Program-made: the position numbers and the translations under genes
Part shown: in pieces, positions 53,001 through 61,232 of the stretch
Position numbering within the stretch: the stretch's first letter is position 1
Layout: every line of letters starts with the position of its first letter
Origin: Sulfurimonas lithotrophica
Lineage (GTDB): Bacteria > Campylobacterota > Campylobacteria > Campylobacterales > Sulfurimonadaceae
NCBI RefSeq assembly: GCF_009258225.1
Contig: NZ_CP043617.1
Coordinates: 1,922,001-1,986,000, forward strand
Direction: 5' to 3'
Length of the DNA: 64,000 nucleotides
Notes under the pieces: generated by a model
Told to the model about the DNA's origin: nothing
The model's database searches: none
What the model saw: only the letters and a program-made list of their open reading frames with translations

Positions 53001-53107
53001 ACAGGAAGTTTTAACATTGAGTTTGTTCCAAAAATTAAAACTATCAGTGCTATTAAAAGTATAAGTACTTTTCTTGAGAGTGCAAAATCAATAATCTTCT
53101 CACTCAT
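50036..53107 (-). CDS. Heavy-metal efflux RND pump (CusA/CzcA family)
   Basis: A 1023-residue inner-membrane proton/metal antiporter. HME-RND features: FGTNSMLKLPVDAYPDVAPTQV at the start, TM4 GMLVDAGVVMVENISEHL, the porter loops with MSEMLSGSRGDIVVNIYGG, and GIAVLNGVVMLNYFNYL in the second half. The exact metal (Cu/Ag or Zn/Co/Cd) cannot be settled from these motifs. Start set at 53107, where GGAGG is 7 bases upstream; the ATG overlaps the adaptor stop by 8 bp. Confidence 0.9.
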   Translation of the reverse strand: MSEKIIDFALSRKVLILLIALIVLIFGTNSMLKLPVDAYPDVAPTQVKIILKSSGMTPSEMEARVMIPVEQNMQSIPNQKIVRSLSKYGLCDITIDFEDGVDIYWARQQVAQRLSEVKDLLPANVSGGLAPITTPLGEVLMFTIESDTLDLMQKRTLLDWVINKRIRSIDGVAEANALGGYVKTYEVVPDFSKMKLYKVTMERLKEVLEKNNKNDGVGRLSIGEQSLFVRSEGRLKNINDISNLIVKYDNGRNIRVSDIASVQIGSLTRGGFVTKDGKEEAVEGLILSRKGEDTSKVLVRVKSELEKIEKDLPKGTSLNIFYDRSDLVSKAIHTVSTALIEALILIVIVLFLFLGNFASAFSVAIILPFAAMMTFIAMSYFGITANLMSLGGLAIAIGMLVDAGVVMVENISEHLYDEANKDKSKLQLVMDSAKEVATPVFTGILIIIIVFLPLLTLEGLEGKLFVPVALSIVFALTSSLILALTFIPVVSFYILKQTSHPKVALMVFLENIYEKSLKYALSHQKIVFAIVGVLWIAAVLAYMQVGKTFMPELDEGNVIIGIEKNPSISLEASRDIDLKIQQSLLKEVPEVISIVARGGSDEIGLDPMGLNDTDTFLVLKPKDEWRVPSNEWLLDEFRRVLDEFVGIEYGFTQPIAMRVSEMLSGSRGDIVVNIYGGDTVKLESIAKDVARITESIRGSSDVYKKANEGVTYWEVEFKDEAMARYGVSRDELSSYLKASVDGVEVGIIQEDLRRIPLMIKGSKKLQTSMHGNIDLQYVLDNGNSVEVNELVNFKMTGGPVQIDHEDGMRKSLVQTNVIGRDLVGFVDELRNKIESSIKLPQGYFIEYAGEYQNQQRASKRLSIIVPISIGLVFILLLLTFKSSLQAFLVLLNIPFALIGGVFGLYLTGEYLSVPASVGFIALMGIAVLNGVVMLNYFNYLKESVKDSLEVVTLGSIRRLRPVLMTASIAALGLIPMLFATGPGSEIQKPLAIVIINGLVSSTFLTLILLPILYHKFILKSDHK

Positions 53108-54164
53108 CTTTATCCTCCATAGCATTTAAGAGTGCAGATGTTGAACTGACTGCCAGCACATCACCTGCTTTTAAACCGGAATTTACTACATAACAAACAG
53201 GTCCCTCTTTAATTATCTCTACTCCAACAACCTCAAAACCGTTTTTTACTTTTTTAAAAACATATGATTTATTATCTACAAATACCAAGGCGGTTTTTTT
53301 AATTTTTAAAGTATTACTCACTTTTTTTTCAATATTTGCTGAGTAAACTCTATTTATCATTATATTTTTACTGTTTTGTATTTTTGCTCTAACATTAACT
53401 GATTGGGATTCATCATTTACTATATTCCCTATTGCAGTTACTTTTGCAATATATGAATCAAAAACACACTTATCTCCAAGAGATATACTTTCTATGACTT
53501 TAACGGGAATACTTAATTCTATATATCTGTCTCCATCGGCAAAAATTCTTAACATAGAACGATTTGATTCTACTTTTTCACCAATGTTTACATCTATTTT
53601 ATCGATAAGAGCGTCTTTTGGAGCAAGTATGTTTATTTTCATAATCGGTTGGTGATTTTTCTGAATTCTATTTAGCATATCAACACTAAATCCGCTTGAT
53701 AAAAGTTCATTGGCACTCAGCTTTACTATCAAATCACTGCTTTGTTTTTTTTCAAGAGATTCCAAAAACTTTTTATCGGAAATGATTCCCTGTTTTTGAA
53801 GTTTTTCATCTCTTTGATAATTTGTTTGTATATTTTCACTCTCTATTAGTGCTTTAATATATTTTTCTTGCAGATTTAAAAGCTCGTTACTCTCAAGAGA
53901 CAAGAGTTTTTGACCTTTTTTAACATGCTCTAGTTTCGCAACATATATATCTTTTACAACTGCATCTACATTAGAACCTATAGATATAATATCTTTTTTA
54001 TCAAGAGTTACTTTAGCATTGTAAGGTCCAAGAGTTATAGAATCTACCGTAATCGTTTTTTGAACTTTTATCCCTAAATCATCTTGTTGTTTTTGTGAAA
54101 TCTCTATAATTTTAAATCCAAAAAGAGAGATACTCATACCCAATAATATAAATATTTTTTTCAT
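53100..54164 (-). CDS. Metal efflux periplasmic adaptor (CusB-like)
   Basis: A 354-residue membrane-fusion protein: signal/anchor (about 1-16), lipoyl halves (VDAVVKDIYVAKLEHVKKGQKLLSL and VNIGEKVESNRSMLRI) separated by a helical hairpin (ELLNLQEKYIKALIESENIQTNYQRDEKL), then a beta domain. It bridges the RND pump and the TolC-type channel. It overlaps both neighbours (8 bp and 4 bp). Confidence 0.88.
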   Translation of the reverse strand: MKKIFILLGMSISLFGFKIIEISQKQQDDLGIKVQKTITVDSITLGPYNAKVTLDKKDIISIGSNVDAVVKDIYVAKLEHVKKGQKLLSLESNELLNLQEKYIKALIESENIQTNYQRDEKLQKQGIISDKKFLESLEKKQSSDLIVKLSANELLSSGFSVDMLNRIQKNHQPIMKINILAPKDALIDKIDVNIGEKVESNRSMLRIFADGDRYIELSIPVKVIESISLGDKCVFDSYIAKVTAIGNIVNDESQSVNVRAKIQNSKNIMINRVYSANIEKKVSNTLKIKKTALVFVDNKSYVFKKVKNGFEVVGVEIIKEGPVCYVVNSGLKAGDVLAVSSTSALLNAMEDKDE

Positions 54165-55348
54165 AAATTTTCTCCTAAATCTATATCTGCTTTTTTATAT
54201 AACTCAAAAAGCTCATAGTAGTAATTTTTTTTGCTTTGAAGCATCTGCAACATATTTTCCGTATAAGAACGGGTAGAATCAAGATACTCCATAATACTGC
54301 CCTCACCCTCATAAAGTGCGGTTTTTGAAAGATTTTTTAACTCCAAACTCATTGGAAGTATTTCTTTATTTAACAAAATATACTCATCGTAAAGTGTTTG
54401 TACTTTTGTTTTAAGGGAGTTTGAGGTTTTTTCAAGTATTGAACTTAACGATTCTTTTTGAGCAGATAAAGCCGAGTTTTTATGTAAGAATTCAGCTTTT
54501 TGTTTTTGGTTTTGAGAACTTAAAAAAGATAGTGGAAAACTGATTCCAAACGAGTAACGAGTCGCTTCGAGTTCTTTTTCGTATGAGAGTTCGTAAGTAA
54601 GTGCTTTTAGAGATGAATTATATACATCATAAAATGATTTAGCAGAATTTTGCTTGTAAGTTATACTTTTTATCTGTGCATGTTCATCTATATTTTTAAG
54701 TTTGATATCTCTGCTTATCTGAACCAAATCATTACAGGAAAGTTCGCCTACATCTAAATTATCTATTAATTCATTTATTTCAGAGAGTTCCGATAAATAC
54801 ATACGCTTATAGTATATAAGTGTTTGTTGCAGTTTTGCCAAATCTAACTTATTAAAAAGAAGATCTTTTTTAGATATTTCGCCTAAATTATATGCTGATT
54901 CAAGCTGATTAAATCTTCCGTTTTGTTCTTTTAATAGAAGTTCGGCCCCTTGTGTAATCTCTTTTGATATACAAGCCAAATGATACTTTGAGGCTATATC
55001 TAATCTTAATATATGAAGCTTATGTTTTGATTCTTGATTTAATGCTTTTGTGTAAGAATCTACAGCTTTTTCTTTGTTTAAAGATGAAAATGGGTGAGAA
55101 AGGTTTTGGGATATTCCAAGTGAATACTCCATACCGCTGTCCGTACTTTCATCCGCCTGAGTTAAATTAACGCCAAGTTCAGGTGCATCTTGAGTTATAA
55201 ACTGCTCACTTTGAGCTATATTCGAATATGTCTGTTGCTTAATTGAGAGTGTTTTTTTAGAGTTTTGCAGTGCATCTAAAATTTGAGATAAATTTTGTGC
55301 ATACAAACCAATACTAAAGAAAAACACTAAAAAAAGTTTTGATTTCAT
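54161..55348 (-). CDS. TolC-family outer-membrane channel of the metal pump
   Basis: A 395-residue protein with a signal peptide and two long helical repeats (SNIAQSEQFITQDAPELGVNLTQ, YNLGEISKKDLLFNKLDLAKLQ; second half KNLSKTALYEGEGSIMEYLDSTRSY), as in CusC/CzcC. It is the first structural gene of the pump operon. Confidence 0.86.
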   Translation of the reverse strand: MKSKLFLVFFFSIGLYAQNLSQILDALQNSKKTLSIKQQTYSNIAQSEQFITQDAPELGVNLTQADESTDSGMEYSLGISQNLSHPFSSLNKEKAVDSYTKALNQESKHKLHILRLDIASKYHLACISKEITQGAELLLKEQNGRFNQLESAYNLGEISKKDLLFNKLDLAKLQQTLIYYKRMYLSELSEINELIDNLDVGELSCNDLVQISRDIKLKNIDEHAQIKSITYKQNSAKSFYDVYNSSLKALTYELSYEKELEATRYSFGISFPLSFLSSQNQKQKAEFLHKNSALSAQKESLSSILEKTSNSLKTKVQTLYDEYILLNKEILPMSLELKNLSKTALYEGEGSIMEYLDSTRSYTENMLQMLQSKKNYYYELFELYKKADIDLGENL

Positions 55349-55391
55349 AGTTTAACCTTTTAAAATAGTGTATATAAATTAAAAAAAATTA

Positions 55392-55694
55392 TTAAACTGA
55401 GGGTGGTCTTTGCGGTACCAAGCTAATATTTGAGGTTATGCTAAAAAATAAGTTTGAAGGTTTTAAATCTAAAAGTTTTTCTTGAATTACGATATTGTCT
55501 TCACAGTTTGTTGACCAAATACTATGAATTGCTTCATGCATATGGGATTGTGCATCTCCATCGGAGATATCATGCTCAGCGTGTATTATGCCGTGTTTTG
55601 CAATCTGATGCTCTTGTATAAAATAATCATGAACTACAAAAAAAGCAAATATTAACAATAAAACCGTAAGAATTTTATTTTTTAAGATTTTCAT
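55392..55694 (-). CDS. Small exported His-containing protein before the metal pump
   Basis: A 100-residue protein, start set at 55694 (MKILKNKILTVLLLIFAFFV, a signal or anchor helix). The exported part has many His (HDYFIQEHQIAKHGIIHAEHD, SHMHEAIHSIW) and ends in VPQRPPSV. Small proteins of this plan with a C-terminal PxRPP lie in front of CzcCBA/Cus-type operons (CzcI-like), where they may help sense or buffer the metal. It lies 43 bp before the TolC gene. Confidence 0.7.
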   Translation of the reverse strand: MKILKNKILTVLLLIFAFFVVHDYFIQEHQIAKHGIIHAEHDISDGDAQSHMHEAIHSIWSTNCEDNIVIQEKLLDLKPSNLFFSITSNISLVPQRPPSV

Positions 55695-55754
55695 ACTATG
55701 TATTTTACAAAAAATAAAACAATAAATAATCAAAAAAATAATTTATTAAAATAT

Positions 55755-57629
55755 TTAAAGAACTATTTTAAAACTAGCACCCCCATCTATATTCTGTACG
55801 ATAATTTTACCGCCTAGATGTTCCTCTACAATCATTTTAGACATATATAATCCAAGACCCGTACCTTGTTTGGCATCTTTGGTTGTAAAATAAGGCTCAA
55901 AAATTTGATCCATTATTTTTGCATCTATGCCGCCGCCGTTATCCCTTACTTCTACAAAAGTTCCCCTTTGGCTACACTTTGTTATTATCTTGATTTTAGG
56001 CTCTGTTATATTGTTTTGAAATAGTGCATCTTTTGCATTTTTTACAAGGTTTAAAACAACTTGAACGAATTCGTTCACATATATCTCTATATCTTTTTCG
56101 CATTTATTGATATGTACTATCTCAATATGAGCATTTTCTAGGGGTTTTTTCATTAACTCTAGTCCACGTTTTACTACATCGCCTATATTGGTTAGTTCTT
56201 TTTTTTGATCGGGTTTAAAATAATCTCTAAAATCATCAATAGTTTCACTCATAAACTCTAAAAGATGATTCCCTTCTTTAATCTTTTCATCCAAGTATTT
56301 TTTGTTTAACTCTTTATATTCATAAGCCGAATCTATATTCATAAATATATAACTAAGCTGATTTAAAGGCTGTCTCCACTGATGTGCTATCATACTTAAC
56401 ATATCACCCATATCCGCCATTTTTGACTGTTGAATCAGCATCTTGTCTTTTTGTCTTAGATTATGAAGTTCTCTTGCTACTTTTTGCTCCAGCGATGCAT
56501 TTAAAAGTTCAAGCTGTCTTTGTCTTAATTTTACCTCATCTTGATACGATAAAAAGATTTTATTAATCGTACGGGAAAAGATTATGGATAAAAATACGAC
56601 CAGTACAACTATTATAGCTGTGATTTTTGTTATAAAATCGACCTCTTTATTTAAAAGAATTTGTATCTTTTCTTGTTTTTCAAGTTCACTTTTACTCATC
56701 TTCGATATATTAAACCCATATATAATATGCCAGTCAAACGACTCTATATATGTCGAGTAATATATATGTCCGTTTATATTTTGTTCATACCACTGTGGTT
56801 TTTTACTCAAACTATCTTCTACTTTTTGAAGAGGTTCGTTTCCTAATAACTCCCTCATTTTATGTGATAAATATATCGGTTTTTTATTTTCATAAATAGC
56901 TAAAAAATTGTTTTGTTGGATAGGAGTCGAACGTATGATATCAAGTGAATTTTGTTTTGCAAGTTCGAGTTGTTGCATATCAAATATACTCGAACCTATA
57001 TACCAATCGTAAAAACCCAAATCTTTAACATATATGGTTTTTACGCCTCCGCCTTTATAATAGTTTGTCTTAATAAAACCTTCTTTATTCTTTTTTACTT
57101 TTGTAATCTCTTCAAGAACAATAGCTCTTCCGTCTGAGTCGCTGTAGTTCATTATATTTTTATTTTCAAATTCTCGTGAACCACTCAATACGCTTTTACC
57201 GTTAAAAGACGTAATAAAAATATAATTTTTTTTCTCATTAAAGTACATCTTTGATAGTGCATCTTTAATACGGTTTTTTATATCTTTCTCAGAGTTTGTT
57301 TTTCTATATTTTTCATATATGTGTTTTGCACTCTCGTATGCTAAATCTACTCTGGTTTTTAGCTCTTTTTTTATTGAAGAATCTATAGTATCGCTTTTAT
57401 ATTTAAACAAAGAATCTAGCTGGCTTACCCATACTTCACTCTCATTCTTTTTATTTGTAATATATTCACTTATGGAGTTTTTTCTGGCTTGTTCAAAATA
57501 CTCTTCGACTTTATCTATATAAAATGTCCCTATAAAAAAACTAACTACCAATACCAAAGACATTGGGATGACTATTATAAGATTCGGGATTAGTTTAGTC
57601 TTGTCGAAAAAATTATACTTTTTACTCAT
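55755..57629 (-). CDS. Cache-domain sensor histidine kinase
   Basis: A 624-residue sensor kinase. Two membrane helices (about 16-38 and 335-355) enclose a double Cache-type sensing domain (MYFNEKKNYIFITSFNGKSVLSG, GFYDWYIGSSIF, then FDWHIIYGFNI). A coiled coil leads to the phosphoacceptor MIAHQWRQPLNQLSYIFMNID (His about 413) and an ATPase domain with VLNLVKNAKDAL, EVRDNGGGID and GTGLGLYMSKMIVEEHLGG. The ATG at 57629 overlaps the rmuC stop by 8 bp; a GTG three codons earlier is possible. No regulator gene adjacent. Confidence 0.87.
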   Translation of the reverse strand: MSKKYNFFDKTKLIPNLIIVIPMSLVLVVSFFIGTFYIDKVEEYFEQARKNSISEYITNKKNESEVWVSQLDSLFKYKSDTIDSSIKKELKTRVDLAYESAKHIYEKYRKTNSEKDIKNRIKDALSKMYFNEKKNYIFITSFNGKSVLSGSREFENKNIMNYSDSDGRAIVLEEITKVKKNKEGFIKTNYYKGGGVKTIYVKDLGFYDWYIGSSIFDMQQLELAKQNSLDIIRSTPIQQNNFLAIYENKKPIYLSHKMRELLGNEPLQKVEDSLSKKPQWYEQNINGHIYYSTYIESFDWHIIYGFNISKMSKSELEKQEKIQILLNKEVDFITKITAIIVVLVVFLSIIFSRTINKIFLSYQDEVKLRQRQLELLNASLEQKVARELHNLRQKDKMLIQQSKMADMGDMLSMIAHQWRQPLNQLSYIFMNIDSAYEYKELNKKYLDEKIKEGNHLLEFMSETIDDFRDYFKPDQKKELTNIGDVVKRGLELMKKPLENAHIEIVHINKCEKDIEIYVNEFVQVVLNLVKNAKDALFQNNITEPKIKIITKCSQRGTFVEVRDNGGGIDAKIMDQIFEPYFTTKDAKQGTGLGLYMSKMIVEEHLGGKIIVQNIDGGASFKIVL

Positions 57630-58812
57630 CTTCTTCACTTTTTACATTTAATGCTTTTTTTGGTTTTAAGCCAAGTTCTACTACGTTTTTAGCACGTCTA
57701 ATAACATTTCCGCGTCCACTTTTTAGTCTTTTCATAGCAGTATCGTAACTCTCTTTTGTTTTATCTATCTGTAAACCGATTTTTTGCATCTCCTCTACAA
57801 AACCTACAAGTTTATCATACATTGCTTCAGCTTCTAATGCTATTTTTTTAGCATTGTCTTCTTGTCTTTGTGTACGCCAAATATGCTCAATCGTGCGAAG
57901 CGTAACCATAAGAGTTGAGGGTGAAACAACAAGTATATTGCTCTCATATGCACGCTTAAAAAACTCTCCGTCTTGTTCAAGTGCCAGTAAAAAAGCTCCC
58001 TCTATAGGCATAAATAAAAGTACATAATCAAGTGTATTTATACCTTCTAGTTTATCATATTGTTTTGAACTGAGCTCTTTGATATGCTTAGAGATTGATG
58101 TTATGTGCTCTTTTAAAGCAATATTTTTCATCTCTTGATTTTCTTCACTTACAAAACGCTCATATGCATTTAATGAAACTTTTGAATCAACTACAATATC
58201 ACGCTCACCGGGCATATGTATAACTACATCGGGCAAATATCTATCTCCCGCGTCACTTTTAAGATGCATCTGAAGTTCATACTCGCTACCCTCTCTAAGT
58301 CCGGATTCTTCAAGTATTCTCTCAAGAACTATTTCACCCCAATTACCCTGAGTTTTATTTTTACCTTTAAGTGCATTTGTAAGATTTAGTGCATCTTGAC
58401 TTAATTGTTCGTTCATAAGTTTTAAGCGTCTGAGTTCATCTTTTAAAAGATGCCTGTCTTTTATCTCTTCATTAAACTGTTCTTGACTTAACTTCGAGAA
58501 GTTGCTTATCTGTTCACGAAAAGGTTTTAACATCATCTCAAATTGTTTTTGATGAGCCGTGTCAAAACTTTTTGTTTTATCTTCAAATATCTTATTTGCC
58601 AGAAGTTTAAACTCGTTGGAGAGTTCATCTTTCGCAGATTGAAGCACATCCAATTTCTCTTGTGAAGTTTTTATTTCCTGTTCATACTTAGTTTTTAAAA
58701 CAGCATAATTCAGCTCAATATTTTTAAGTGAAGTATTTTGTTTTAAAAACAAATATATAAGAACGACAATAACTGCTATGGAGATTAAAAAAAGTATAAA
58801 ATATATTTCCAA
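57622..58812 (-). CDS. rmuC: DNA recombination protein RmuC
   Basis: A 396-residue protein with an N-terminal membrane helix, a coiled coil (about 30-100) and the RmuC nuclease-like core (NWGEIVLERILEESGLREGSEYELQ, YLPDVVIHMPGERDIVVDSKVSLNAYERF, DYVLLFMPIEGAFLLAL). It limits inversion or rearrangement at repeats. The start is best placed at the TTG at 58812 (MEIYFILFLIS), six bases after AGGAAG; an earlier in-frame TTG at 58848 has no site. Confidence 0.9.
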   Translation of the reverse strand: MEIYFILFLISIAVIVVLIYLFLKQNTSLKNIELNYAVLKTKYEQEIKTSQEKLDVLQSAKDELSNEFKLLANKIFEDKTKSFDTAHQKQFEMMLKPFREQISNFSKLSQEQFNEEIKDRHLLKDELRRLKLMNEQLSQDALNLTNALKGKNKTQGNWGEIVLERILEESGLREGSEYELQMHLKSDAGDRYLPDVVIHMPGERDIVVDSKVSLNAYERFVSEENQEMKNIALKEHITSISKHIKELSSKQYDKLEGINTLDYVLLFMPIEGAFLLALEQDGEFFKRAYESNILVVSPSTLMVTLRTIEHIWRTQRQEDNAKKIALEAEAMYDKLVGFVEEMQKIGLQIDKTKESYDTAMKRLKSGRGNVIRRAKNVVELGLKPKKALNVKSEEDE

Positions 58813-58867
58813 AAAACTTCCTGTTTGTTTTGTATCAATATTATACAATCTAATATTTAATTTTGTA

Positions 58868-58878
58868 TATTATGCTAA
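58868..58878 (+). promoter_or_regulatory. Probable -10 region for the hemerythrin-GGDEF gene
   Basis: An AT-rich TATTATGCTAAAAT stretch 11-21 bp before the ATG at 58889. The closeness to the start and lack of a clear ribosome-binding site hint at a very short leader. Confidence 0.35.
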
Positions 58879-58888
58879 AATATCATCC

Positions 58889-61054
58889 ATGATAGAATGG
58901 AACGAAGGTCTTAACTTAGGGATTAAAACACTCGATAACGACCATAAACAACTTTTACACATTGTCTCAAAATTATCAAAAGCTATAGATGCCAACGAAA
59001 CAATCGATGTCATTGAAAATATCTTCAACGAACTTGAGGATTGTACAGACAAACATTTTAAAAAAGAAGAAGATTATTTAAAAGATTGCAATTGTAGAGA
59101 TTTAGACAAACATATACTTCATCATAGAGATTTTTCTCAAAGACTCTCACAACTAAAAATGCAAACTTTATCTTTACCTGCGGAATCCATATCTCACGAT
59201 ATAACGATTTATCTTACGGAATGGATTTTAAATCATGTGATTGAAGAAGATATTCCTTCTATTACGTTTTTTAAACAATGCGGTTTGACACTTGAAGCAG
59301 AAAAGTCGAGCAAAACTCTTCTTCAAAGGTTGATTAAAGCCACTACCGACAGATTTAGTTTTACAAAACGAATCTTCTTATCGGCAATAATTCCTCTCTC
59401 AGGGATGCTCCTTTTTGGAACTATTATTATATTTGTAAATTTTAACGAGTTTTTAAACATGAAAAATACATCTAAGGTTACACATATAACTTCAGATGTA
59501 AGTGAATTGGTTCACAACCTTCAAATCGAGAGAGGTTTAAACAGCGGATACCTCACATCGACAGATAATAAATTTAAAGATAGACTAACCAATCAAAGAA
59601 AATTAGTTGACAATGCCGTTCTAAAAATAACAAAAAAAATAAAAAATATCCATATAAATAATCTCAAAACTATTAAACCGCATATAGATACTCTAAAGAA
59701 AGATATCTTATCACTTAAAGAGATTCGTCAAAAAATAAATAATAAAACGATATCTCAAATCGATGGAATAAATATATATTCTCAAATAATAAAAAATATT
59801 TTAAATATAACCCCAAAAATAGCAACCCTAAACCTAAACAATAATTTATCTTCTTCTATTAAAACCCTTGCCTCTATTCAACAATTTAAAGAAGCGTTGG
59901 GACAAGAAAGAGCATATGGTACGACCATAATAGAAAAAAAAGATTTAACTATGAAAGAATATACCTCTTTTGCTAAACTTTTGGGTGTACAAAAAGCTTC
60001 TTTAATTACTTTTGGTTACACGGCTTCTAGTGAACAAAAAAACATCCTTGACTCTCTGATAAACTCAAATTCGGCAAAAAGAGTCGAGTTTTATGAGCAA
60101 AAAATAAAAGAACAAAGTTTTGATACAATCGATTCGGAAAATTGGTTTAAAGCAATTACAAAGTATATAAATGAGATAAAAGTTTTTGAAGATACGCTTT
60201 TAACAGAAGTAAAAACATTAATATCCGATAACATAGATTCAACCATAAGAAACTTTCTTTTATGGTTGGTGTTTAACACAAGTATATTGGCAATAAATCT
60301 TTTTATACTTTATACATTTAAAAAGAGTACGGTAGTTCAGATAGATGAACTAACAAATGCAATGAAAGATTTAGCAACCGGAGGAAGGGCTTTTATACTT
60401 TCTCCTATAAACATGAACAGAGACGAAATAGCTTATATGTACGATGCATATGAAACAACAAGACAAAAACTCTTAAAAGGCGATATGTACACACAGTTAT
60501 ATGAGAGTAAAAATGAGATTGAATTAAAAAAGAGAGAAAAAGAAAATAAAAAACTTGAAAAAATAGCATTTACCGATTCTTTAACGGGGACTCTAAACCG
60601 TCGTAAATTTGAAAAAGTAGCTCGACAAGAAATAGAGCGTTCAAACAGGTATAACTCCAAACTTAGTTTTTTAATGATAGATATTGACCATTTTAAACGT
60701 GTAAATGATACCTACGGGCACGCCGTGGGTGATGAAGTGATAAAACATTTTGCTTCTGCTTGTATGAAAATGCTTAGAAATATAGATGTCGTAGCGAGAA
60801 TAGGAGGTGAAGAATTTGTTGTAATGCTTCCTGAAACTACAGTTGAAGGTGCATATAAATTTGCGGAGAGATTTCGCAAACAAATATATGCATCTGAGTT
60901 AAATATAAATGAAAAAAGTATAAGATTCAGTATAAGTATAGGTGTATCAACTTTAAATAAAAATGAAGATTTAAAAACTGTTTTACAAAAAGCAGACAAA
61001 GCTCTATATAGAGCAAAAGAATCGGGAAGAAACCGTAGTGTTATAAATAAATAG
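58889..61054 (+). CDS. Hemerythrin-NIT-GGDEF diguanylate cyclase
   Basis: A 721-residue sensor enzyme that should make cyclic di-GMP. The N-terminal bacteriohemerythrin domain (1-130: LDNDHKQLL, DKHFKKEEDYL, LDKHILHHRDF, WILNHVIEEDI) has the His/Glu ligands of a di-iron O2 site. After a membrane helix (about 160-183) comes a periplasmic nitrate/nitrite-sensing NIT domain (VHNLQIERGLNSGYL) and a second helix (about 465-485). The C-terminal cyclase domain has the active site RIGGEEF, with the inhibitory site RNID five residues before it. Start chosen at 58889, where the hemerythrin domain begins. Confidence 0.9.
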   Translation: MIEWNEGLNLGIKTLDNDHKQLLHIVSKLSKAIDANETIDVIENIFNELEDCTDKHFKKEEDYLKDCNCRDLDKHILHHRDFSQRLSQLKMQTLSLPAESISHDITIYLTEWILNHVIEEDIPSITFFKQCGLTLEAEKSSKTLLQRLIKATTDRFSFTKRIFLSAIIPLSGMLLFGTIIIFVNFNEFLNMKNTSKVTHITSDVSELVHNLQIERGLNSGYLTSTDNKFKDRLTNQRKLVDNAVLKITKKIKNIHINNLKTIKPHIDTLKKDILSLKEIRQKINNKTISQIDGINIYSQIIKNILNITPKIATLNLNNNLSSSIKTLASIQQFKEALGQERAYGTTIIEKKDLTMKEYTSFAKLLGVQKASLITFGYTASSEQKNILDSLINSNSAKRVEFYEQKIKEQSFDTIDSENWFKAITKYINEIKVFEDTLLTEVKTLISDNIDSTIRNFLLWLVFNTSILAINLFILYTFKKSTVVQIDELTNAMKDLATGGRAFILSPINMNRDEIAYMYDAYETTRQKLLKGDMYTQLYESKNEIELKKREKENKKLEKIAFTDSLTGTLNRRKFEKVARQEIERSNRYNSKLSFLMIDIDHFKRVNDTYGHAVGDEVIKHFASACMKMLRNIDVVARIGGEEFVVMLPETTVEGAYKFAERFRKQIYASELNINEKSIRFSISIGVSTLNKNEDLKTVLQKADKALYRAKESGRNRSVINK

Positions 61055-61149
61055 AATTTTTTACACAATATATACTTAAAATATTTGCAAGCTAGCAGCA
61101 CTTCAACTTAAACTTGGTTTAATTTAGATACAATTCCAAACAAATTTTT

Positions 61150-61220
61150 TCTAGGGGGACGGTGTTAGTCCATAGATTAAGAAGCTTATATTTATTAAGC
61201 TCACTTGCGTCATCCCCTTA
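61150..61220 (+). ncRNA. Structured leader upstream of the DEAD-box gene (candidate)
   Basis: Between 61055 and 61232 there is no gene. A GGGGGACGG run at 61154-61162 can pair with CGTCATCCCC at 61208-61217. Inside, GGAC/GTCC (61157-61160 with 61168-61171) and AGCTTA/TAAGCT (near 61183-61199) give two further hairpins. GC content is well above the flanks. It does not fit a tRNA. A self-regulating or cold-responsive 5' leader is a reasonable guess. Confidence 0.4.
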
Positions 61221-61232
61221 ATACAAAGGTAA

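Noticed and set aside
50036-53107. Assignment of the pump to copper/silver (CusA)
   Set aside because: The decisive metal-relay residues cannot be aligned by eye; the metal is left open.
61150-61220. tRNA gene
   Set aside because: The paired ends suggest structure, but there is no T-loop GTTCRA, no anticodon arm of correct size and no CCA-type acceptor.
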